64,000 nt of DNA. It comes from Photobacterium sp. SKA34. GTDB taxonomy: Bacteria > Pseudomonadota > Gammaproteobacteria > Enterobacterales > Vibrionaceae. A program made the position numbers and the translations under genes. The DNA is taken from assembly GCF_000153325.1 (NCBI RefSeq), contig NZ_CH724141.1, positions 692,709 to 756,708 of the forward strand. Direction: 5' to 3'. The notes under the pieces were generated by a model. It ran no database searches. It saw only the letters and a program-made list of their open reading frames with translations, and was not told the origin of the DNA. Shown one piece after another: positions 57,440-64,000 of the stretch (position 1 is the stretch's first letter; each line of letters begins with the position of its first letter).

Positions 57440-59785
57440 TTACCAATCAAGCAGTTTATCAAAGAAGCCTTCGACTTTTTTCTGAACTTCTTTCGCTTGT
57501 TGCTTCACAGCTTGTACCTGACAGTTTTGTTTAAGATCACCATTCGGATCCCAAATTGGCATTCTTGTCGTGCCTGAACAATCTTCAATATAGGTGCCGT
57601 TCGCTGCTACCGTATATTTCTCTCCTTCCAATTCTGAAGGTTGAGTTAGAATTAATGGCTCAGGTTTGCGATGCTGAATGTAATCAGTATATAAACGCAA
57701 TGCGCCTGTCGCACCCGTTAAGTGTGCAGTCTTATTATCATCACGCCCCATCCATACTGTTACCACTTCACGCCCATCGATACCGACATACCAACTATCT
57801 TTACCATCGTTTGTCGTGCCTGTTTTACCAGCCAAATGGCTATTCGGGAACAATTTATTCAATGAATGCGCGGTACCAAATTTTACCGTATCTTGCAGCG
57901 CATACATCGTCAGCCATGCTGCCTGACTAGGTACTGCTGATGAAGCTTTAGGCCAATTTTGGTACAGCACTTTGCCATCTTCATCAACCACTGCATTTAA
58001 TGCCGTTAATGGCGCTAAATACCCGTTATTACCAATTGCTTGGTACATCTGAGTAACTTCTAATGGCGACAATGCTATCGAACCTAAAAATAATGAAGGT
58101 ACTTGAGGGATCTCTTCAAGCGGTATCCCTAATTTTGTTAATGTCGTTGAGACTTTTTCAACGCCCAACCCCATACCTAAATTAACCGTCGGAACATTGT
58201 ACGATTTAGCTAACGCGACAAATAAAGGCACTTCACCACGGTACTTACGATCATAGTTTCGAGGGCTCCATACCGCACCATCTTGCATTTTAATGGAAAG
58301 TGGCTGATCTTTGAGTGAAGTAGCTAGTGTGTATTGCTCTGGGTCTTCTAATGCTGATAAGTAAATAGAAGGTTTCACTACCGAACCAATTTGACGTTGC
58401 GCATTTATCGCACGATTATAGCCAGGAAAATTAGGGTTACTCCCCCCAATCATAGCTCGGATTTCACCCGTTGTACGATCAGCAATCACCATCGCTGTTT
58501 GTAAGTTTTTACCCGAACGTTTTTCAACTAACGGGATCATTTTCTTCACAGATTCTTCCGCTAGTTTTTGCGATTGAGGATCCAATGAAGTAAACAGACG
58601 TAAGCCTTTACCTTCTTCAAAAGCGTCACCTACTTTTTGCTCTAATTCACGTTTAAGTTGATCAAAGTACGCAGGTTGACGTTTTGCAAGTTGTCCTTTT
58701 GATTGAATATCCAACGGTAATTTTATTGCTGATTGATATTCTTTATCCGTTAACAATTTATTGTCTAACATGATTTTTAATACCACGTTACGACGATCTT
58801 TCGCACGCTCTGGGTTGCGCCAAGGATTGTAGTAAGACGGGCCTTTTACCAAACCAATTAACAAGGCTAATTGATCAGAACGTAATTCCGACAATGGGCG
58901 ATCAAAGTAATAACGAGAAGCCAAAGCAAAGCCATGAATACCGCGACCGGAATATTGGGCGAGATAAACTTGGTTCATATAAGCATCAAGTACTTCTTCT
59001 TTACCATATTTATAATCGATGATAATCGCCATATAGGCTTCTTTAAATTTACGCCATAAACTGCGCTCACTCGATAAGAACATATTTTTAGCAAGCTGCT
59101 GCGTTAGCGTACTACCACCTTGAACTGTATGACCGGCTTTAATATTAGCGACAAAAGCACGAGCGATACCTACTAATGAAATACCATCATGTTCATAGAA
59201 ATGACGATCTTCAGTATCAACAAGACCTTCTACTAATAGCTTAGGCATTTTTTCTTCAGGGAGATAAATTCGTTCCTGGTCATTTTTCGCTTCTAACATG
59301 CCAAGCATTTTAGGATCGATATGAAGAAAACCAAGCTCTTTATTTGAGTCCAGATCCTTTATTTGGCTGATCCCTTCACTGTTGAATGTTACAACAACAT
59401 GACGAGCACCTTCTGCACCTTCTTTAAAATTAAATGGTCGACGAACAAATTCAACAGACCAGCCATTCGCTTTATATTCACCGCTCTGATCAGGCTTAGC
59501 GACCTTTTGATAGCCCAATACTTTTAACTCGTTAACTAACGAGTTATAGCTAACTGGCGCTCCTGGTTGCAAGGCAAGTTCACGAGCGTAAACCACGGAA
59601 GGTAACTGCCACAATTGACCTGAAAACTTCTCACTGATGGTATTGTTTAAGTTATTACCAAGATAAGCCATACCCAAGCCACCAATAATGGCAACAGTAA
59701 GAAAACTACGCTTAATTAATTTACGCGTTGATGATGGTTGTGGTTTATCCTGTTTATTATCAGGCTGATGTTTATTTGATGTCAT
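57440..59785 (-). CDS. mrcB: Penicillin-binding protein 1B
   Basis: A 781-aa class A PBP. An N-terminal cytoplasmic tail and one membrane helix (LTVAIIGGLGMAYLG) are followed by a UB2H domain, the glycosyltransferase domain (EDRHFYEHDG, GGSTLTQQLAKN) and the transpeptidase domain (SVVKPS with active Ser, SYN motif AKSYNVP, KTGTTNDGKDSW). It polymerises and cross-links peptidoglycan. Length is normal for PBP1B. Confidence 0.96.
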   Translation of the reverse strand: MTSNKHQPDNKQDKPQPSSTRKLIKRSFLTVAIIGGLGMAYLGNNLNNTISEKFSGQLWQLPSVVYARELALQPGAPVSYNSLVNELKVLGYQKVAKPDQSGEYKANGWSVEFVRRPFNFKEGAEGARHVVVTFNSEGISQIKDLDSNKELGFLHIDPKMLGMLEAKNDQERIYLPEEKMPKLLVEGLVDTEDRHFYEHDGISLVGIARAFVANIKAGHTVQGGSTLTQQLAKNMFLSSERSLWRKFKEAYMAIIIDYKYGKEEVLDAYMNQVYLAQYSGRGIHGFALASRYYFDRPLSELRSDQLALLIGLVKGPSYYNPWRNPERAKDRRNVVLKIMLDNKLLTDKEYQSAIKLPLDIQSKGQLAKRQPAYFDQLKRELEQKVGDAFEEGKGLRLFTSLDPQSQKLAEESVKKMIPLVEKRSGKNLQTAMVIADRTTGEIRAMIGGSNPNFPGYNRAINAQRQIGSVVKPSIYLSALEDPEQYTLATSLKDQPLSIKMQDGAVWSPRNYDRKYRGEVPLFVALAKSYNVPTVNLGMGLGVEKVSTTLTKLGIPLEEIPQVPSLFLGSIALSPLEVTQMYQAIGNNGYLAPLTALNAVVDEDGKVLYQNWPKASSAVPSQAAWLTMYALQDTVKFGTAHSLNKLFPNSHLAGKTGTTNDGKDSWYVGIDGREVVTVWMGRDDNKTAHLTGATGALRLYTDYIQHRKPEPLILTQPSELEGEKYTVAANGTYIEDCSGTTRMPIWDPNGDLKQNCQVQAVKQQAKEVQKKVEGFFDKLLDW

Positions 59786-60347
59786 TCATTCTTCCAATTT
59801 AACAGTACCGAATCTACTAAAAAACAATTATCAAACAATAAGAGAAATAATACGGCTATTAAATTACTACCTTATATAAAATCAATATAGTTGGGCTAAA
59901 CATAATCTTAATTATCAATGATCATGTCATCCTAGTGTCAGTTCTATATTGTATTATTTTTTCATCAAGGATGAAAAAAAACGTTATTTTATTATTGTAA
60001 AAATGGCGCTTTCGTTGAATATCTATCTCCTGAGTCAGGAGATTTACCAATCGTCTCTACGCTCAAAACCTCAACGTTTGTATGATCGCTCTTAAAACAA
60101 ATAAATGTATCTGCTGATAACAATAAGTTCAAATATATACAGTACGGCTTTCACATCTCATCGCCATTACCTATCACTAGGAGTACATGCTTTACATATC
60201 CAAGAGAATGACAGTTGTGATAGTACTGTAGCGAGCAGTTAACTCACTCCTGCTTTGGGTCGCATTTTATTCGCAAATCATCCACAATACCGTCTTTAAG
60301 AAAGCCAGCGATCAATTCCGATCAGGCACAGGTACCATGAGATAGCT
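59786..60347. other. Divergent promoter region between mrcB and the DUF3802 gene
   Basis: About 560 bases. A 19-bp perfect palindrome lies at 60025-60043. No gene or RNA is recognised. Confidence 0.45.
60025..60043. promoter_or_regulatory. 19-bp perfect palindrome
   Basis: ATCTCCTGA-G-TCAGGAGAT: 9-bp arms with one central base, in the divergent promoter region. No T run follows, so an operator is likelier than a terminator. Confidence 0.45.
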
Positions 60348-60794
60348 ATGCAACGTGATTATACTTTAAACTGCCTATTAACAATGCCTCGCCATGAGCT
60401 TGAAGAATTTAGCTTACGCGTAATCAGCCGCATGGTGCCGGAAGATGTAATGCAGGAAATATTCACTTTTGAACAAGAAGAAGTGGATAGTGAAGAACGC
60501 CTAAAATCCGCACAATTTGATGCAATGCTACGTATGACAGCAGTTGCTTTGGGTGAAGTCAAAGAAGCATTTTCAGAATCAGATAACGCTAATCAAAATG
60601 TTGAGCGCATGACACGTTTAATTCTTTGGCATTTTTACGCTATCTCATTCCAGTTAGAAGAAGCTGTCACATTAGAGCTGCACTGTGCTGAAGTTGAAAA
60701 GATTTTAGCCAATGCGCCTTACAACGCATTTGGTTGGATAAGTGTACTGACAGAATTACTTCATCGTTACGCTGCATTAAGCGAAGAAAAATAA
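60348..60794 (+). CDS. DUF3802 family protein
   Basis: A 148-aa soluble helical acidic protein, MQRDYTLNCLLTMPRHELEEF to HRYAALSEEK, matching what I know of the DUF3802 family confined largely to Vibrionaceae and relatives. Function is unknown. It ends at a terminator shared with the small convergent gene. Confidence 0.75.
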   Translation: MQRDYTLNCLLTMPRHELEEFSLRVISRMVPEDVMQEIFTFEQEEVDSEERLKSAQFDAMLRMTAVALGEVKEAFSESDNANQNVERMTRLILWHFYAISFQLEEAVTLELHCAEVEKILANAPYNAFGWISVLTELLHRYAALSEEK

Positions 60795-60825
60795 CCATTC
60801 TTCTCATAATTAATAGCTAAATAAA

Positions 60826-60856
60826 AAGGCGTACCCTTAGGATACGCCTTCTTTTT
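60826..60856. terminator. Convergent terminator after the DUF3802 gene
   Basis: AAGGCGTA, nine-base loop, TACGCCTT then CTTTTT on the plus strand; A-rich on the other side, so bidirectional. Confidence 0.85.
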
Positions 60857-60883
60857 ATTTTTTATTGCCGATACTAAATGCTA

Positions 60884-61045
60884 TTAATAATCGAAATCGC
60901 TGTACTCCGGACTCTCAAAACGTGAACGTGTCATACGACGTTTCTTTTTGTTACGAGATTGATTCAAATCTTGATAATCATCATTAAATTCTGAGTTGAA
61001 TTTTGATTTGCTGCCCTTGTGAAACTTTTGGTCTAACTTAGCCAT
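60884..61045 (-). CDS. Small basic hypothetical protein (53 aa)
   Basis: 53 aa, MAKLDQKFHKGSKSKF to SPEYSDFDY, with the basic run RNKKKRR in the middle and an acidic aromatic end. AGGA lies seven bases before the ATG and a terminator follows the stop. It is likely a conserved small protein of the family; possibly nucleic-acid binding from its charge. It is too short for many gene finders. Confidence 0.65.
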   Translation of the reverse strand: MAKLDQKFHKGSKSKFNSEFNDDYQDLNQSRNKKKRRMTRSRFESPEYSDFDY

Positions 61046-61272
61046 TTGCGATTCCTGAACTACATCCAGAGTAAGTAATTAATAAATAGAACACAGGCAA
61101 TATTAATGTTCTATTGTGACAAAAATACGTCGCTTTTTTGTAAAATCAGTGACAACTGCCTTGTTTGTTTTCCACTTGATTTATTGCTTAATTCGTATTT
61201 TTTCTAAGACTAATTCAGGAACTCGCTCTCTGTACAACAAGATATTTTACTGCTTATCAGCAAAAAAACTTA

Positions 61273-62133
61273 TCAATTGTTTTCGGTCACATTCTTAAAA
61301 GGAACTTCAACTAAAGCATTGATCAAGTCCTCTTTTTCGTTATCTTCTCGCCATACTAAATACAAGCTTTGATCCATAACTGGCGCGTCTTCTACCACAT
61401 GAAGTAAACCTTCTTTCTTAGCAGTTTCGACAACAGGCGATGGCAGGTAACCAACTCCAGCATTTGCTAAAATATAATCAAGCGCCATTTTAACAGAATG
61501 TGTATGCATAATTGGTGTACGCTGAAGCTCAGCAATACGACTATGTTCAACTGAAAATCGTGTTCCCCAATCTAAAAAGACAAGTGGAATATCACGAGTA
61601 TCATGTAAGCAACAATTACTCTTGTTAGTCACTAACTGTAGTTGGTAGTCTCGGACTTTACGTACATGGAGATTTTCAATTTTCGGTGGTTCGCTGGTAA
61701 TAAAGAGATCAATGCTCTTATCAAACAAACGTTTTGCCATCCCTTCACGTTTAACCGACTCTAAGCGTAATGCTAATCCAGGTATATTGGCATAAACATG
61801 GTTAATCCAATCAGAAATACCATCAAATTCCCAGAATAAGGGAGATGCACCAATGGCTAATTGGGTATTTAGGCTATCTGTTAATACAACATCCTGCTTC
61901 GCACGTCCCCATGTTTGTAAAATAGCTTCAGCATAAGGCTGTAAACGCTCGCCAGCTGCAGTTAAATGGACATTACCACGTTGACGAGAAAACAACGGGT
62001 TACCTAGCTGAGACTCAAGTTGTCGAATACGAAAGCTGACGGCAGACTGCGTTAAATATAAATTATCAGCAGCACGGCCAAAGTGACGAGTCTTAGTTAC
62101 TTCTAAAAATGTTTTTAGTAATTCTGTATCCAC
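61273..62133 (-). CDS. hdfR: LysR-family regulator HdfR
   Basis: A 286-aa LysR-type regulator. The N-terminal HTH is MDTELLKTFLEVTKTRHFGRAADNLYLTQSAVSFRI in part, then a substrate-binding domain. It is divergent from maoP exactly as in E. coli, where hdfR lies beside maoP; HdfR represses flhDC there. The conserved arrangement supports the name. Confidence 0.88.
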   Translation of the reverse strand: MDTELLKTFLEVTKTRHFGRAADNLYLTQSAVSFRIRQLESQLGNPLFSRQRGNVHLTAAGERLQPYAEAILQTWGRAKQDVVLTDSLNTQLAIGASPLFWEFDGISDWINHVYANIPGLALRLESVKREGMAKRLFDKSIDLFITSEPPKIENLHVRKVRDYQLQLVTNKSNCCLHDTRDIPLVFLDWGTRFSVEHSRIAELQRTPIMHTHSVKMALDYILANAGVGYLPSPVVETAKKEGLLHVVEDAPVMDQSLYLVWREDNEKEDLINALVEVPFKNVTENN

Positions 62134-62358
62134 TGCGAAATTCTCAAGAATAAGAAAAATAAATTGCTTGATTATCGTGCTATTTAAGCTTAAGCATTAT
62201 ATATCTAATTAGCAAGAGCTTAATCTAGATCTTAAACGATATGATGATTTACGGCATACAACCATCAAAAATATTCATTGGAACGATGAAAATCGTTTGA
62301 TTTACAACTCTTCAACTCTGGATAAATATCACCGCAAATCACATCAAGGACTTTATGA

Positions 62359-62712
62359 ATGAGAAGTGAAGGTAAATTTTACGACGATAAAAATTTCCCA
62401 CGTGGCTTTAATCGCTCGGGGGTTTTCACAATTAGTGAAGCCAGCGTCTTAGAAAATTATGGACGTATTATGCGTGCCTTACATGAAGGGACTACTCAAC
62501 CAATCGATGAGTCAGAAACTCAGTTCCTTGCTGAAGTGTTAGGTCAGCAAGCAGCAATGTCTGAATTTGGTAAGTGTTGGTTAAAATACCTGAACAACAC
62601 CACTCATAAAGCACGCAGTTATACCTTATGCGTGTCGCAACGTGCCAATAATGGCGTATACGGCGACGATGATGATACCGATAGTGGTAGTGATAGCGAT
62701 TTAGACTATTAA
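62359..62712 (+). CDS. maoP: MaoP (DUF413, macrodomain Ori protein)
   Basis: A 117-aa DUF413 protein: FYDDKNFPRGFNRSGVFTI, then LENYGRIMRALHEG, ending with an Asp/Ser-rich tail. In E. coli MaoP with the cis site maoS, located between hdfR and maoP, organises the Ori macrodomain and excludes MatP action. The neighbouring hdfR supports the same role here; the intergenic 62134-62358 is where a maoS-like site would be. Confidence 0.88.
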   Translation: MRSEGKFYDDKNFPRGFNRSGVFTISEASVLENYGRIMRALHEGTTQPIDESETQFLAEVLGQQAAMSEFGKCWLKYLNNTTHKARSYTLCVSQRANNGVYGDDDDTDSGSDSDLDY

Positions 62713-62753
62713 TTACTATCAGAGGGCTAACCTCTGTTTATCGAGTAACCATG

Positions 62754-62790
62754 AAGCCATCCCACTCTCGTGCGATGGCTTATTTCTTTT
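62754..62790 (+). terminator. Terminator of maoP
   Basis: AAGCCATC, 12-base loop, GATGGCTT and T-rich DNA. Confidence 0.75.
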
Positions 62791-62827
62791 TAATAGCCTG
62801 TAATGCAGGCACTTTCTTGGTAGAGCT

Positions 62828-63853
62828 ATGAAAATTTGTTTTGTTATGTATCCGTGGGACAAAGTTGAAGCCGAAAACGACTCCACACTACGTCTGATCC
62901 ATGAAGCCGCAAGCCGCGGTCACACGGTTGCAATTACAACACCAAGTAATTTAACTATGCGTGACAGCATGGCTATTGCATTCTGTAACGTATTAAAAAA
63001 AGGTGATGTATCAAACAATATTCCAAGCTTTTACCGTAAAGCTGAATTTAACAAAGCTGAGTTACCACTCGCGGGCTTTGACGTTATCTTTATGCGTGCT
63101 AACCCACCACTAGATACTATGGCTCTTAATTTCTTAGATTCTGTACGTGAACATACTTTCATTATTAATGATATTGATGGCCTACGTGTCGCTAACAACA
63201 AGCTGTATACAGCATCGTTACCCGATCCAAACCATAAATATATCCCAGCAACGCACGTATCAAAGAACCGTGAATACTTAGAGCGTGTATTGGACGAATC
63301 AACCCAAGATCGTATGATCTTAAAGCCACTAAATGGTTACGGTGGTAAAGGCGTTATCTTGGTTGAAAAGAGTGCAAAATCAAGCGTTAAGTCATTACTA
63401 GACTTCTACATTGGTGACGATGAAAATTATGTGATCTTACAAGATTACATCGAGGGTGCAGAACAAGGTGATGTACGTATTCTCCTGCTTAATGGTGAGC
63501 CTATCGGTGCAATGCGCCGTGTACCTGCAGAAGGCGATGTACGTTCAAACATCCATGCGGGTGGCCGTGAAGTAAAACACGTACTAACAAAGCAAGAACT
63601 TAACCTATGTAAGCACATTGGTCCTAAGCTCGTGCGCGATGGCCTGTACTTTGTTGGCCTTGATGTAATTAATGGCAAACTGGTTGAAGTAAACGTATTA
63701 AGCCCAGGCGGTATTACCCGTATTAACCGCCTTAACCGTGTAAAACTTCAACGTAACGTCCTAGATTTTGCAGAGAGCGTAGTAATAGCAAAAGAAGTTG
63801 GTATTGCACGTAAAAATGATTTTAGAAAGGTGATTGCAGATGCTGCTTACTGA
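62828..63853 (+). CDS. ATP-grasp ligase, glutathione-synthetase/RimK-like
   Basis: A 341-aa protein with the prokaryotic glutathione-synthetase N-terminal domain (MKICFVMYPWDKVEAENDST in part, FDVIFMRANPPLD) and an ATP-grasp domain: ILKPLNGYGGKGV (ATP lid), VILQDYIEGAEQGDVRILL and VEVNVLSPGGITRINR (Mg-binding Asn/Glu). It is a paralogue of GshB; the real substrate is unknown. The next gene starts at 63840 inside its last codons (14-base overlap), so they are coupled. Length is normal for GshB-like enzymes. Confidence 0.82.
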   Translation: MKICFVMYPWDKVEAENDSTLRLIHEAASRGHTVAITTPSNLTMRDSMAIAFCNVLKKGDVSNNIPSFYRKAEFNKAELPLAGFDVIFMRANPPLDTMALNFLDSVREHTFIINDIDGLRVANNKLYTASLPDPNHKYIPATHVSKNREYLERVLDESTQDRMILKPLNGYGGKGVILVEKSAKSSVKSLLDFYIGDDENYVILQDYIEGAEQGDVRILLLNGEPIGAMRRVPAEGDVRSNIHAGGREVKHVLTKQELNLCKHIGPKLVRDGLYFVGLDVINGKLVEVNVLSPGGITRINRLNRVKLQRNVLDFAESVVIAKEVGIARKNDFRKVIADAAY

Positions 63854-64000
63854 GTTAGAGGTTCTGGAGAAAATCCGCAGCCTAACTCCCTTTGAAGCAA
63901 ACTTGATGATGGCAGCTTAACTATTCGTGTTAGCGAATATCAACCTTATATTGCGACTGCTATTCATCATGGACACAACTTCGTGGCGAGTAAAAAAAAT
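63840..64000 (+). pseudogene. Start of an N-formylglutamate-amidohydrolase-like/DUF1704-neighbour gene, frameshifted, cut by window end
   Basis: ATG 63840 gives MLLTELEVLEKIRSLTPFEANL, then a stop after 26 codons. The following DNA in another frame reads DDGSLTIRVSEYQPYIATAIHHGH, the typical opening of an N-formylglutamate amidohydrolase-like protein. A one-base loss just before 63905 accounts for the break. Genes of this type often follow a GshB-like ligase. The rest lies outside the window, so a final call is not possible. Confidence 0.6.

Noticed and set aside
61116..61298. Plus-strand 60-codon frame between the 53-aa gene and hdfR
   Set aside because: It runs into the 3' end of hdfR in antisense, has no ribosome site and looks like random AT-rich translation.

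Overview
The window looks like a chromosomal segment of a marine Vibrionaceae bacterium, most likely Photobacterium. The AT-rich composition, a DUF3802-type gene, a LuxT-like regulator, the hdfR/maoP pair and the tal-tkt pair fit that family, and a proteorhodopsin with its own retinal pathway is known from several Photobacterium strains. Genus is inferred from gene content only; no search was run.

Region 1 (1-7.9 kb) is central carbon metabolism: the end of a 3-hydroxybutyrate dehydrogenase, a patatin-like lipase and an acetoacetate decarboxylase, then a CstA/BtsT-type transporter followed by a LytS/LytTR two-component system (BtsSR-like). Three evenly spaced copies of a BtsR-type box lie upstream of the transporter. 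A PQQ-type sugar dehydrogenase follows. Region 2 (7.9-13.9 kb, minus strand) is a complete phototrophy operon: proteorhodopsin, crtE, crtI, crtB, crtY, blh. It makes GGPP, phytoene, lycopene, beta-carotene and retinal for a proton pump whose tuning residue is Gln, so it should absorb blue light. Region 3 (13.9-18.9 kb) is AT-rich and gene-poor: a cluster of perfect hairpins, an ~85-bp decayed copy of part of the decarboxylase gene, a frameshifted cold-shock gene, several small hypothetical genes and an RpoS-like alternative sigma factor.

Region 4 (18.9-26.6 kb) is a glycan-foraging locus: a GH36-like alpha-glycosidase, a GH92 alpha-mannosidase lipoprotein, an AgaR-like DeoR repressor and a secreted GH20 hexosaminidase, with candidate operators. 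Region 5 (26.8-39.3 kb) is accessory DNA: a secreted 700-aa protein of unknown function coupled to an M91 (NleD-like) metallopeptidase gene that carries a stop directly after its zinc motif, endonuclease I, a frameshifted thermolabile-haemolysin-type lipase, a PPC-domain gene fragment, an IS3-family element, and three overlapping tyrosine-recombinase-fold genes. The IS joins a truncated secreted-protein gene to a truncated recombinase gene with no target duplication, which suggests an IS-mediated deletion.

Region 6 (39.3-64 kb) is mostly core genome: luxT, an L,D-transpeptidase, an LRR-kinase fusion, an AMP-dependent ligase, a flavin-binding PNPOx-like protein divergent from a MocR regulator gene (with an internal stop) and a cupin, tRNA-Asp and tRNA-Ser, an outer-membrane barrel, tal, tkt, a His-rich protein, a RibD-type deaminase, an M23 endopeptidase, an aspartoacylase-family protein, PBP1B, DUF3802, hdfR/maoP, and an ATP-grasp ligase followed by a frameshifted gene cut by the window end. 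Five genes carry one simple disruption each (15.4, 30.0, 32.4, 45.6 and 63.9 kb). That means either active gene decay or consensus errors, and this should be settled before function is assumed.
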